From Aegicerativicinus sediminis (GTDB taxonomy: Bacteria > Bacteroidota > Bacteroidia > Flavobacteriales > Flavobacteriaceae), in contig NZ_CP064295.1 of assembly GCF_015476115.1 (NCBI RefSeq), positions 3,838,001-3,902,000 on the forward strand: a stretch of DNA of 64,000 nt, in the 5' to 3' direction. The first letter of the stretch is position 1. Each line of letters begins with the position of its first letter. The notes beneath the pieces were generated by a model, which worked only from the letters and a program-made list of their open reading frames with translations, did not search any database and had not been told where the DNA came from. The translations under genes were made by a program, and so were the position numbers. This document shows, in pieces, positions 9,476-17,773 of this stretch.

Positions 9476-9496
9476 CAAAGGTCTACCAGACCTTTG
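9476..9496. repeat. Perfect hairpin upstream of the DUF6090 gene
   Basis: CAAAGGTCT and AGACCTTTG are exact complements around a 3-nt loop. In gene orientation they are followed by GTTGAGATAGCCGCTT. GCCGCTT also follows the hairpin at 34124-34145, so both may be parts of one type of cassette junction. Confidence 0.6.
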
Positions 9497-9567
9497 ATTT
9501 TGCTTTGCAAAATTGTGTTTCGATAATCTAAAAACTTAATCATTGGTTAGCGGTTGGTCAAAATGAA

Positions 9568-9650
9568 GCACAACGCTAAATGTATGAATCGTAGCTTTGG
9601 CTTGTGCGATTGCTTGGCGCGGCTATGATTTCATACATAATGTTGTGGCA
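9568..9650 (-). repeat. attC-like site after the gluconolactonase gene
   Basis: In gene orientation the site opens with GCCACAAC and closes with GCGTTGTGC. The inner arms ATGTATGAAATCATAGC and GCTACGATTCATACAT pair except for one extra A and one G/A difference, leaving an extrahelical base as in true attC sites. The length (~83 nt) fits attC. The outer GCACAAC/GTTGTGC boxes depart from the RYYYAAC/GTTRRRY consensus at one position each. Confidence 0.6.
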
Positions 9651-9667
9651 CGTGTTTTTTACTCACT

Positions 9668-10711
9668 TCATCTTTTGAACGGAATGTGAAATCCCTCTTT
9701 TTTAGTTTCAATAGTATAAAGTTTTTTACCTGTCGTAATGAAAAGTGTCCTACTCCATTTACCTCTACCAAAACATAAATTCGTGGCGGACTTATTAGGG
9801 ACTTCAATTTCTGTCAGTTTTTCACCTTTCGGTGAATAAACTCCTATATTTCCTCTTACTGCAATATAAATATTTCCTTCTGAATCAACCTTAATTCCGT
9901 CGGGGCCATCATTCATCAGGTTAATCAGTGTGCCATTGAATTGAACATTTCCGTCAGGAAGCAGTGTATATTCCAGTATTGCTCCGCTTGTTTCTGAAGC
10001 TGGTCCCTTAAAATCCCCTGGTAAAAAATTTGAAGTACCATTAAAGTCAAAGTTTGCCACGTAGAGAGTCTTGTAGTCTGGTGAAATTGCAATTCCGTTT
10101 GGCTTGGATGCATTTGCGATTATTAAATGAACTGTCCCATCTGTATCTATACGGTAAACTCCATCTACTGGCTGGTTTATTGGTTCTTTTCCAAAATACC
10201 TTGGGTCAGTAAAATAAATCCGCCCGTTGTTATCAATAACCAGGTCATTCGGGGCATTGAATGGTCTATCATTAAAGAGTCCTGAGACAATTGTACTTTT
10301 GCCAGTTTTCATGTCCGTCTTAACAATCCTACGTCCGCCAAAATCTGCACCTTCACATGCTATCAAATTTCCATCACTGTCAAAAGAAAGCCCGTTAGCC
10401 ATACCACTTGGAGAGCGAAAAACTTTTGTTTCTCCTGTTTGTGGATTGTAATTCCAAATTATTCCGGCTTTCATTCCCTCAAATTGGGTAATAGTAATGT
10501 CTGTAAAATATAAGGTTCCATCAGGTGCCATTGTCGGCCCCTCTAAAAGTAGTCCTTCTCCTCCTGAAAAAACTTCTTTAATTTTTGACTTTGGGTCAAC
10601 TATGTCAGACCCTAAAGTCTTGGATTGTCCAAAAGTAAAAGTCAACATGAAAAGAAATGCATTAGTTAACCCTATGTACTTTAGATTTGGTCTAATTACT
10701 TTTTCTCTCAT
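9668..10711 (-). CDS. SMP-30/gluconolactonase-like secreted beta-propeller protein
   Basis: This 347-aa protein has an N-terminal signal peptide ending at FTFGQS, so it is exported. The mature part is a six-bladed SMP-30/gluconolactonase propeller. Family motifs visible are EGPTMAPDGTLYFTD near the start, APNDLVIDNNGRIYFTDPRY in the middle, KPNGIAISPDYKTLYVANF and GPDGIKVDSEGNIYIA. Glu and the Asn/Asp metal ligands are in place, so a Ca2+-dependent lactonase acting on a sugar lactone is plausible. The gene is enclosed by the inverted boundary pair CACGTGCCACAAC (downstream) and GTTGTGGCACATG (upstream), like an integron cassette. Confidence 0.82.
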   Translation of the reverse strand: MREKVIRPNLKYIGLTNAFLFMLTFTFGQSKTLGSDIVDPKSKIKEVFSGGEGLLLEGPTMAPDGTLYFTDITITQFEGMKAGIIWNYNPQTGETKVFRSPSGMANGLSFDSDGNLIACEGADFGGRRIVKTDMKTGKSTIVSGLFNDRPFNAPNDLVIDNNGRIYFTDPRYFGKEPINQPVDGVYRIDTDGTVHLIIANASKPNGIAISPDYKTLYVANFDFNGTSNFLPGDFKGPASETSGAILEYTLLPDGNVQFNGTLINLMNDGPDGIKVDSEGNIYIAVRGNIGVYSPKGEKLTEIEVPNKSATNLCFGRGKWSRTLFITTGKKLYTIETKKEGFHIPFKR

Positions 10712-10771
10712 GATTATTTAACGGTTGGTTAATAAATGTACTGTCTACTTTGAGTCTTAACTTTCTTAACC

Positions 10772-10813
10772 CATGTGCCACAACAATTGGATAACACCAC
10801 CAAGTGGTGTTAT
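10772..10813. repeat. Cassette boundary box plus entry hairpin (gluconolactonase unit)
   Basis: In gene orientation a perfect 10-bp hairpin (ATAACACCAC, loop TTG, GTGGTGTTAT; 10791-10813) is followed by a short spacer and GTTGTGGCACATG (10772-10784). The last box is the reverse complement, with one difference, of the sequence just after the gene. The same hairpin core and a 7-nt spacer recur at 34104-34145. Confidence 0.6.
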
Positions 10814-10942
10814 ATTTTCATTATTAATATCTAAATATAACAACACTTTTAAGAATTAAAAATCCCTATAAATTCAAACTGTAAACTATACCCTTTAATA
10901 ATTACGGCCATAACTGAAGATAAAATGCAATATGTAAGAACC

Positions 10943-10958
10943 TAATAAAACCTCTTAG
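10943..10958. repeat. 16-bp direct repeat, left copy
   Basis: TAATAAAACCTCTTAG is identical to 12927-12942, which is the 3' end and stop codon of the thioredoxin lipoprotein gene. The two copies bracket the DoxX/thioredoxin pair. This may be a remnant of a duplicated 3' end or microhomology from an insertion. Confidence 0.5.
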
Positions 10959-10966
10959 ACCTCCAT

Positions 10967-11389
10967 TTACAAGGGGCGTTGAAAAATGGCTTTGTAGTTT
11001 TTGTAATGCCAAACAATCAAAAATAGGTTGCCCAAAACCATTGCGGCAGTAATTATTGGGGTCCCTTTCATTTTTAGCGCCACGGAGATTAGAAAGATAT
11101 TAATGGTTACCGGCATCATCAGAAGACTAGAAACCACAACAAATCGATTAAAGAACATCAACAACCCCACCACTATCTGGAAATACCCAATAAAATTCCA
11201 ATAGAACCCAGTGTCGTACATACCTTGGAAATAAGCACCTACTGGGTTGCTTATTGGCAAGCTAGTAAATTTAATACCTGGCAATTTTCTTGTTCCAGAA
11301 ATGATAAAGGTGAGCCCCATCCCTACCCTAACACTCCAGTAAAAAAGTTTTATGAGGATATTCGACTTTAAACGCTCAAGTAGTTCCAT
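10967..11389 (-). CDS. DoxX-like membrane protein
   Basis: This 140-aa protein has four hydrophobic segments (about residues 15-33, 55-75, 82-105 and 112-130). It carries the DoxX-family start YWSVRVGMGLTFIISGTRKL, followed by a GAYFQGMYDTGFYWNFIGYF linker. DoxX proteins are small inner-membrane proteins linked to oxidative or thiol stress and sometimes act as quinone-linked subunits. The gene is divergent from a thioredoxin-like lipoprotein gene whose start is 132 nt away, so the two may share a control region and a redox role. Confidence 0.75.
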   Translation of the reverse strand: MELLERLKSNILIKLFYWSVRVGMGLTFIISGTRKLPGIKFTSLPISNPVGAYFQGMYDTGFYWNFIGYFQIVVGLLMFFNRFVVVSSLLMMPVTINIFLISVALKMKGTPIITAAMVLGNLFLIVWHYKNYKAIFQRPL

Positions 11390-11520
11390 TGATCTAACCT
11401 ATTGAAAATATGACGAACAAAAGGCAATTTTGATACAATTAAGTCCCAATATGGATTTCTTTAGGGGTAAAATTGTCGGTTCTCCGTCTAGTTAAAAAAA
11501 AACTAAAGATTATTTATTCT

Positions 11521-12942
11521 ATGTGTCGCTTAGCACCCCTTTTTATTGTTCTAGTATTGGTATTCTCCTGTAACAACACTGAAAAAGCCATCCAACCCAC
11601 CATTATTTCCGGGAATATCCAAAATGCCAAGGCAGACACCTTGATTTTGTATTCAGATAATTTGGTATTGGATAATAAGTTTAGAGTTGATATACCCATT
11701 TCAAAAGAGGGAAATTTTACCGATACCTTGCCTAATAATTTCAATGAAGGTTTTTATTTATTCACCGATGGAAAAAACTACCTGAGGTTATATTTAAAAG
11801 AAGGCGACCAACCATATCTTACTTATAATGCAGAAAATTGGGTAGAATCAATTAAACTCGAGGGAGATTCTATAACTACGAATGAATATGTCTTATTAAA
11901 ACAGCAACTTGACAACGATAGACGGTCTAAGCGTGATTCCTTAAATAGCCTCAGCCCTGAAGAATATAAATCAGCCTCTTTAGAATTATTAGATAAATCA
12001 AAATCTCGTTTGAATAAGCTCGAAGGTATACCTGCCTCCTTTAAAGAATTAGAACTCCTAAACCTAAACTATGAGCATTGGAGTCGCCTCTCTTACTTCG
12101 CAATGAGACGAAATTACGAGGCCGAAAAATATCCTGATTCAATTGCCAAAGTCAGTGAGAATTATGTTCCTGAACTTGCAAGTTTTGACATGACTAATGA
12201 AGATCTATTTCGATTTTCAAAAACATATAAAGGAGTGGTTTATAATAAACTTGAAGATGAGGCTCGTCAACTAGCTGAAAAGGACTCTTTAAAAGACAAG
12301 AAAATTATTTTATTGGAAGCCATTGGAGCTATACCGTCAGAGGTTATCCGCAGTGAATTCTTTTTCAGAGCCAGCGTGCCAGAAACCTACCAGTTTAATG
12401 AGGAAAACGAATTGCTTTACCAAAAACTTGTGGATGCGTATACCGCGCGCTATAATGCACCTGAATTGAAAGATAGATTGTATGGCAAAAGCCTAGAAAG
12501 CGGAACAGAATCACCAAAATTTGACCAATTTGAAGATATAAATGGTGACCTAATGCAGTTGGAAGATCTCAAAGGAAAATATGTCTATATGGATCTTTGG
12601 GCCACTTGGTGCGTTCCATGCCGTGTTGAAATTCCTTTTCTAAGAAAGATGGAACAAGATTACCACGGCCAAGATGTGGCTTTTGTAAGTGTTTCCTTGG
12701 ACCAAGAAAAAGACAAGGAGAAATGGAAAAATGTGGTAAAAGATAGTGAGCTTAGTGGCATTCAGTTATATGCTGCCGGTAAGGCTTTCGAATCTGAGTT
12801 TGCCAAGGCTTATGGCGTTAAATCCATCCCTAGATTTATTTTGATTGGTCCGGATGGAAAAATAATAGATTCCAACGCCCCCAGGCCTTCAGACAGAAAT
12901 TTAAGGGAACAATTGGATGAATTACTTAATAAAACCTCTTAG
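11521..12942 (+). CDS. TlpA-like thioredoxin lipoprotein
   Basis: I place the start at the ATG at 11521, because it gives a compact lipoprotein signal (FIVLVLVFSC, Cys17); the open frame extends upstream to a TTG at 11473. The ~473-aa product has an N-terminal beta-rich DUF4369-like region (ISGNIQNAKADTLILYSDN), a long helical middle, and a C-terminal thioredoxin fold. The redox pair is Cys364-Val-Pro-Cys367 in LWATWCVPCRVEIP. cis-Pro is seen in VKSIPRFILIG. It should act as a membrane-tethered periplasmic thiol-disulfide oxidoreductase. Confidence 0.8.
   Translation: MCRLAPLFIVLVLVFSCNNTEKAIQPTIISGNIQNAKADTLILYSDNLVLDNKFRVDIPISKEGNFTDTLPNNFNEGFYLFTDGKNYLRLYLKEGDQPYLTYNAENWVESIKLEGDSITTNEYVLLKQQLDNDRRSKRDSLNSLSPEEYKSASLELLDKSKSRLNKLEGIPASFKELELLNLNYEHWSRLSYFAMRRNYEAEKYPDSIAKVSENYVPELASFDMTNEDLFRFSKTYKGVVYNKLEDEARQLAEKDSLKDKKIILLEAIGAIPSEVIRSEFFFRASVPETYQFNEENELLYQKLVDAYTARYNAPELKDRLYGKSLESGTESPKFDQFEDINGDLMQLEDLKGKYVYMDLWATWCVPCRVEIPFLRKMEQDYHGQDVAFVSVSLDQEKDKEKWKNVVKDSELSGIQLYAAGKAFESEFAKAYGVKSIPRFILIGPDGKIIDSNAPRPSDRNLREQLDELLNKTS
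12927..12942. repeat. 16-bp direct repeat, right copy
   Basis: This is the 3' end of the thioredoxin lipoprotein gene and is identical to 10943-10958. Confidence 0.5.
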
Positions 12943-12949
12943 GCTTAGA

Positions 12950-13498
12950 CTATTGAAGCCTTTGCTTAAGTTTGTTTAACTGTTCTTGGGTTTCCTTACG
13001 TTCTTTTAATTGGGAGACCTTGTTTATAAATCCTGAAACACTGAGACTATCATGTCTTAGCAGTGGCTCGTCCATGCGATTGAGAACAAATATTGTATTT
13101 ATAATTCCACTAACGTTATAATCCTCATTCGTTAAACGACCTTCTGAAAATTCAACCAAATTAGGAATTAGAGTTGAGTCTTTTGTCCATTCGGTAAGAA
13201 GGATAACAGTAGATGCCCTGCGGGTGGCTTCTTTTTCTGAAAATAGGTTCTTTATTAATTCTTGTTGGGTAGAATCTATTTCAACCGTAGGCAGATTTTC
13301 GCTTATATCGGGATTACTAATGGCTTCATAGTTTTTGTTCAATTCATCTAATTGCCTAGTTGTTAATTCCAGGTCTTCTCGAGTTTTCAATAATTCAATA
13401 TTTGTCTTTTCTATGTCATTATAAAGTTTAATGATATAGACCGAAACAGCAACGATGATGGCCAATGATATAAGAATGATAATTTTTGCTTTTTTCAT
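12950..13498 (-). CDS. Membrane-anchored coiled-coil protein next to a TIR gene
   Basis: I do not recognise this 182-aa protein. It starts with a single membrane helix (IIILISLAIIVAVSVYIIKL, residues 6-25). A coiled coil follows at about 28-62 (KTREDLELTTRQLDELNKNY), and then a helical region around 85-150 that could be repeat-like (EKEATRRASTVILLTEWTKD). No catalytic motif is seen. It starts 16 nt downstream of the TIR gene's stop, so both are probably co-transcribed and the protein may work with the TIR protein at the inner membrane. Confidence 0.6.
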   Translation of the reverse strand: MKKAKIIILISLAIIVAVSVYIIKLYNDIEKTNIELLKTREDLELTTRQLDELNKNYEAISNPDISENLPTVEIDSTQQELIKNLFSEKEATRRASTVILLTEWTKDSTLIPNLVEFSEGRLTNEDYNVSGIINTIFVLNRMDEPLLRHDSLSVSGFINKVSQLKERKETQEQLNKLKQRLQ

Positions 13499-13514
13499 GG
13501 TCTAATGTGAGTTA

Positions 13515-14252
13515 TCATTGAATTTCCAACTTAAGGTTTTTTATTTCAAATATTCTGATGGCATAATGTAGACCTATGATTAAAAAGATCCCAACAAAAC
13601 AAAAGGCAGCTAAAAAATAGTCGCTTGTAAAAAGTCCCTTCACGCAAAAGGCGAATGCCACTAGCATTAAACCAAGGAGTCCATATTTAAAAATTGTATC
13701 AATGGAAACGTCTAATTTCTTTGATCCCTGGCTGGCAGGTTCTTCATCCCATTTTGAAATTTCCGTTTTATATTTAAAAACTTTGGTTAGGTTTTCATCA
13801 TTGGTCAATTCCTTATTGATGGACTTTAGTAGCTCCAAGCTTACGGTATAATAAGCTTTATTTTGGTCGGGCCATTCACTGATCGGTTTAAGTCTCCCCT
13901 CTTCAATAGGTGCCGCTTGGAAATTTTTTAGAACGGTTTCTTCCCACATACAATGGTTTAAGATAACAGGAACTACCTTTATATTTTTGTCACCATAAGA
14001 GGCAATGGTTTTTTCTATTTCAACATTATTGATGTAATCAGATGCTAAAAACTCAGCTGAAACTAAGAATAATACAATATCAGCCTCATCCAATTTGGTT
14101 TTGATTAAATCATCCCACGAATCACCTACGATAATTTCTTTATCACTCCAATCGGAAATTAGTCCTTTACGTTTTAAAACCGCCAAATGTTTTTTAAGTG
14201 TTTCCTGCTCATGCTGGTTATCATGGGAATACGAAATAAAAACATTTTTCAT
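13515..14252 (-). CDS. TIR-domain protein with C-terminal membrane helices
   Basis: Residues 1 to ~150 form a TIR domain: KNVFISYSHDNQHEQETLKK start, ADIVLFLVSAEFLASDYINN, then VEIEKTI with Glu78 at the position of the catalytic glutamate of NAD+-cleaving TIRs, and VVPVILNHCMW. A linker to ~165 is followed by two membrane helices (LLGLMLVAFAFCV and FLAAFCFVGIFLIIGLHYAI). Bacterial TIR proteins are often NADase effectors of defence systems, and membrane-anchored ones may also signal. No partner sensor such as a STAND ATPase is adjacent, only the coiled-coil membrane protein downstream. Confidence 0.85.
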   Translation of the reverse strand: MKNVFISYSHDNQHEQETLKKHLAVLKRKGLISDWSDKEIIVGDSWDDLIKTKLDEADIVLFLVSAEFLASDYINNVEIEKTIASYGDKNIKVVPVILNHCMWEETVLKNFQAAPIEEGRLKPISEWPDQNKAYYTVSLELLKSINKELTNDENLTKVFKYKTEISKWDEEPASQGSKKLDVSIDTIFKYGLLGLMLVAFAFCVKGLFTSDYFLAAFCFVGIFLIIGLHYAIRIFEIKNLKLEIQ

Positions 14253-14416
14253 GTAGTTATAGCAAGGGGTTTTGGTTCAACCAAAACACAAGTGCAAATT
14301 CAGTAGGGATGGAGGCAGATATAACGCAATATAATGTAAAAAAGCTTTGAATTTGAAATTCACCTTGGCTTTAGGCCATTAGAGTCAAATACAAAAATCA
14401 AGGATGGAAGTATTCA

Positions 14417-15076
14417 TTAACCCCTCCTGGTCGGTAAACGTTTTCTAATAAATTTAAATTGTCCGTTATGGTTAGATTCGTGTTCACACACATGGAACCA
14501 TTTACAGTAATTATTGGTAGGTCCCCAAGGAAAATCATTATCAACCTTCATTAACCATTCATCATCTCTTTTGGCAAATTCTGCCAAGGTATGCTCCCTA
14601 ACCGAATCTAGTTTCTCCATATAGAACTCAAGTGGGTGACCCTTTATAAGGTCTCGAGCTTTATCTCCTAGGCCCATTGCCACACTGAAATTCTCATCAT
14701 CTTCCTTAGACCAATCTCCCCATTTTTTATCCTCAAAAGTGTGTATCTGGTAAAAACGTTCTGTAGCCGCCAAATGCCAAAGCATAGCTCCTATGGAATT
14801 TGCCTCATCATCTATCAAATAATCCAATTCTTCAATAGAAAGGTCTCTAACTGGATTTAGAATAACATTTCGCATCCAATTCATCATGGAAACAAGTGTA
14901 CCTATTTGTGTGGTAAATCCATCTTTTGGACCAACTATATTAATGTCATTCACCGCTGTGGTTGGTTGGGCAGACAAAAGGTTTGGAAACGCTAATAGGC
15001 TACCTGTACCGATAGCAACCATAGAGGATTTTTTAAAAAAATCTCTTCTTTTTATATTATTGTTTTGAAAATTCAT
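14417..15076 (-). CDS. Tat-exported DinB-like protein
   Basis: This 219-aa protein starts with a twin-arginine signal (KRRDFFKKSSMVAIGTG, cleaved near LSAQP). The mature part is a DinB-fold four-helix bundle. The expected three-His metal site can be read from MLWHLAATERFYQ in the first half and HESNHNGQFKFIRKRLP near the end. DinB/YfiT proteins bind a divalent metal and often act as thiol-dependent transferases. Tat export fits a protein that is folded with its metal before export. The substrate is unknown. The gene is monocistronic. Confidence 0.75.
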   Translation of the reverse strand: MNFQNNNIKRRDFFKKSSMVAIGTGSLLAFPNLLSAQPTTAVNDINIVGPKDGFTTQIGTLVSMMNWMRNVILNPVRDLSIEELDYLIDDEANSIGAMLWHLAATERFYQIHTFEDKKWGDWSKEDDENFSVAMGLGDKARDLIKGHPLEFYMEKLDSVREHTLAEFAKRDDEWLMKVDNDFPWGPTNNYCKWFHVCEHESNHNGQFKFIRKRLPTRRG

Positions 15077-15291
15077 GAGGGTAAAGGATTAAGTTAGTTT
15101 TTAAAAATTAGATAGTGACCTGATTACTAAAATACTAAATAAAAACTCTATACTTTCACGGATAGATTATAAAGTAATTGCTCCTGAGGATAATGTGGCT
15201 TTTAATTTGAGTAAACATTAAAACTTACAGAAATCTTCAAACAAAAAAATAAATCATTAATTCAGTCTCCATAAAACATTAATTGAATCCT

Positions 15292-16200
15292 TTATTTGCT
15301 GGACATTCTATAAATTTCCTCAACGATATTGGCAATCAATTCTGGATTTTCAGCATGCATTAAATGGCCAATATTATTTACCACCAAAAATAGTCCATGG
15401 GGATTACCCCTAACGATCTCTTGCTTTTTCATAATCGTTAATTTCATCGCTTCACTATAGAAATCCTTTAAATCGAACTCAGTAACTCCCAAATCTACTG
15501 GTGCTGGATCATATCTTGGGCCAACCAAAATAGCAGTGGGAACCACTATTTTTGGGGTAAATCGATTAGGATCTAATTTTTCATCATTAGTTAAATTATT
15601 AACCACCTCCCATTCAGTTTTAAAACTAGGTGGGAGTCGATTGATTGCCTCATTCATTTTTTCTTGTATGACATTGGTTGTAACCTTTCCATTACTTGCT
15701 ATTTTAATTGCTTGTAAATAAGTTTCATTACGATTAATGATATCGGATGTATCAATAAAAACCATTCCCGCTACATCATCAGGAAATTGAACAGCAAACG
15801 AATTTATTAATGGGCCTCCCCATGAATGCGCAACTAAAACATACGGTGGTGAAATATCTAACTGTTTTAAGATGTTGTGCAGTCGAGATGCAACAAATTC
15901 AGGTGTTGGCGCATTATTTGTAAATTCAGACTTCCCAATACCTGCACGGTCATAGGCAAATACAGGAAGAGAATCTTGCATCTTGTCAAAAAGTCCATAC
16001 CAATTTTCAAGTGGTATGCCTAAAGCGCTTTCAAAGATTAAAACAGGTTGTCCAGGCTGACGATGTTGTATTCCTTTTGTATAAATATGGACATCCTTAT
16101 CGTTGAAATTGAAAATTTGGCTACCTTCTTTTGGTTGGGCGAAACAGAGGAAAGTGCTTAAAATAGCACAGCACATTGTTGTAAAAAATTTATATTCCAT
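15292..16200 (-). CDS. Secreted alpha/beta hydrolase
   Basis: This 302-aa protein carries an N-terminal signal peptide (ILSTFLCFAQ). The fold is a classical alpha/beta hydrolase: an LIFESALG oxyanion-hole region, the FAYDRAGIGKS strand, nucleophile Ser126 in VLVAHSWGG, and a catalytic His in NNIGHLMHAENP. The AHSWGG context is that of lipase/esterase or proline-iminopeptidase-like enzymes. Upstream lies a palindrome (16358-16377) that recurs before another hydrolase gene and the FKBP gene. The substrate is unknown. Confidence 0.8.
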   Translation of the reverse strand: MEYKFFTTMCCAILSTFLCFAQPKEGSQIFNFNDKDVHIYTKGIQHRQPGQPVLIFESALGIPLENWYGLFDKMQDSLPVFAYDRAGIGKSEFTNNAPTPEFVASRLHNILKQLDISPPYVLVAHSWGGPLINSFAVQFPDDVAGMVFIDTSDIINRNETYLQAIKIASNGKVTTNVIQEKMNEAINRLPPSFKTEWEVVNNLTNDEKLDPNRFTPKIVVPTAILVGPRYDPAPVDLGVTEFDLKDFYSEAMKLTIMKKQEIVRGNPHGLFLVVNNIGHLMHAENPELIANIVEEIYRMSSK

Positions 16201-16357
16201 AACTCCATAATTTAAAGATTAGCTTCTGTTTATTTTTAGAGCATAGACAATTGATTGTCAATACCTTAATATCTAGGGAAGAATTTAGGTTAAGATAGAT
16301 TATTTTTAAATATTATAAGAATTTCCGTACAAATTACAGATATAATCTTTATAACAC

Positions 16358-16377
16358 AATACGTAACATTACGAAGA
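16358..16377. promoter_or_regulatory. Palindromic operator-like site AATACGTAA-NN-TTACG
   Basis: AATACGTAACATTACGAAGA contains the perfect core CGTAA-CA-TTACG. Related sites at 24433-24452 and 34211-34230 share AATACGTAA plus a TTAC half. It lies about 160 nt upstream of an exported hydrolase gene. A common dimeric regulator is inferred. Confidence 0.45.
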
Positions 16378-16475
16378 TTTAGGCAGGTAAATGAATTGAG
16401 AAATTTCCAAGAATAAGCTATAGGTTTTTAATATACCTAAGGAGAAATCGGCTTATTCATGCAATTGATTAAGAT

Positions 16476-17393
16476 TTAGTAGAGCGCCTCTTTAATTTGC
16501 CTCCAGGTAACCAATTTAATATTCTCTTTTTCTAAAAGTTCCTTACAGGTCTTACTTGTAAAGAAATCGTAATCTTTTTGCCGCCAGGCATTTCCCCACT
16601 CTGGATGATCGACATTCATACCTTTCATCTCCTCATTGTCATAAGCAGTGTGAATCAATAATAACGAAAGACCTGGCATTAAATTCTTAAGGGTATTTGT
16701 ATAATATGTTTCTGGACCAATGCTATAATCCTCTGGTGAAATGGTGTAAAGTTGATCGACAAGAACCTTTGGGTGGTATGTTTCTTTTATCTCCTTGGAC
16801 AAAAATTCATCCAAAACAAAAACAGGGAGATTATACTTCTGACCAATTTTAAGATAAACCTCTGTTAATCTTGTTGTTTGAGCCAAACATCCCATATGGG
16901 TATCCAAATGGGTTGGCTCCAAACCCATGGCATAGGCACGCTCCACCTGAGCCTTAAGTTCTAATTCTACTTCTTTTAAATTTAAATCTGAGCGGCAGGC
17001 TTCATGAAAATAACCATGCTCATCTATAAGACTAGGGACTTTATCCGTTGAGCTAACCGGACCCCATTTATAATTTTTCCATTCAGAGGAAAGAACCAAG
17101 TGTAATCCAAAATCATGTGTTTCTGGATTAGCCTTTGCATAATTAACCGCCTCCAACACCCAAGGAGTTGGCATCATTACACTGGCCGAATTCACCGAAC
17201 CATTATCAATTGCTTCAAAGGTTGCAATATTCTCAGAATGCGAAACACCTAAATCATCGGCATGAATTATCAAAAGCTTTGCATCGGCTGGATAGCCAAG
17301 CTTGGAGGCTATTGTTTCTTGGGATGCAGCTCTAAAATTTATACCCAAAAACAACAAACACAAAAAAGTAAAAGGTTTAAAATACTGAATCAT
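16476..17393 (-). CDS. YdjC/ChbG-family carbohydrate deacetylase, secreted
   Basis: This 305-aa protein has a signal peptide (FLCLLFLGINFRAASQ). The YdjC/ChbG fold is shown by LLIIHADDLGVSHSENIATF (metal-binding Asp-Asp), HDFGLHLVLSSEW (His on the next strand) and PTHLDTHMG (His pair). Members remove acetyl groups from N-acetylated sugars such as chitobiose. Most are cytoplasmic, so the signal peptide implies periplasmic or outer-surface action on oligosaccharides. The 74-aa membrane protein gene ends 18 nt upstream of it and may share its transcript. Confidence 0.82.
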   Translation of the reverse strand: MIQYFKPFTFLCLLFLGINFRAASQETIASKLGYPADAKLLIIHADDLGVSHSENIATFEAIDNGSVNSASVMMPTPWVLEAVNYAKANPETHDFGLHLVLSSEWKNYKWGPVSSTDKVPSLIDEHGYFHEACRSDLNLKEVELELKAQVERAYAMGLEPTHLDTHMGCLAQTTRLTEVYLKIGQKYNLPVFVLDEFLSKEIKETYHPKVLVDQLYTISPEDYSIGPETYYTNTLKNLMPGLSLLLIHTAYDNEEMKGMNVDHPEWGNAWRQKDYDFFTSKTCKELLEKENIKLVTWRQIKEALY

Positions 17394-17411
17394 TTAATTG
17401 ATATTTTATTT

Positions 17412-17636
17412 CTAAAATTTTAGGATTTCAACCCATTGGAGGATAAACATGGTAACAAATGTTAGCCCTGCACTATATAGTATTGCCGCCTGCCAATACG
17501 ATAATTTCGCTGATCCATTTTTCCACATTTTAATTCCATATTCCTTTTTAACATAGTTGCGTGTAAACAACCAAAAAAGGAAAATAAATGTTATAAAAAT
17601 TAAAATGCCAATTAATAACACTAAAGACTGTCCCAT
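17412..17636 (-). CDS. Small two-helix membrane protein
   Basis: This 74-aa protein has two hydrophobic helices (LLIGILIFITFIFLFWLF, residues ~6-23, and AAILYSAGLTFVTMFIL, ~50-66) joined by a basic loop. I do not recognise a family. It starts the probable two-gene unit with the YdjC deacetylase. Its length and continuous coding pattern make it likely real. Confidence 0.55.
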   Translation of the reverse strand: MGQSLVLLIGILIFITFIFLFWLFTRNYVKKEYGIKMWKNGSAKLSYWQAAILYSAGLTFVTMFILQWVEILKF

Positions 17637-17773
17637 ATTTTTACGAGTTTATGTTGCTACCTTTCAATTTCCTCATCAATCAATTTAATCAAATTTTGGT
17701 ATATCCTACAAAAGTTCCGTCTTATATGAAATAAGAAATGACGTAGGGAGATAAATCAAGTGGAAATTAATCT

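Noticed and set aside
8552-10813. A complete integron with integrase
   Set aside because: No tyrosine recombinase of the IntI type and no attI are seen in the window; only attC-like palindromes and boundary repeats are supported.
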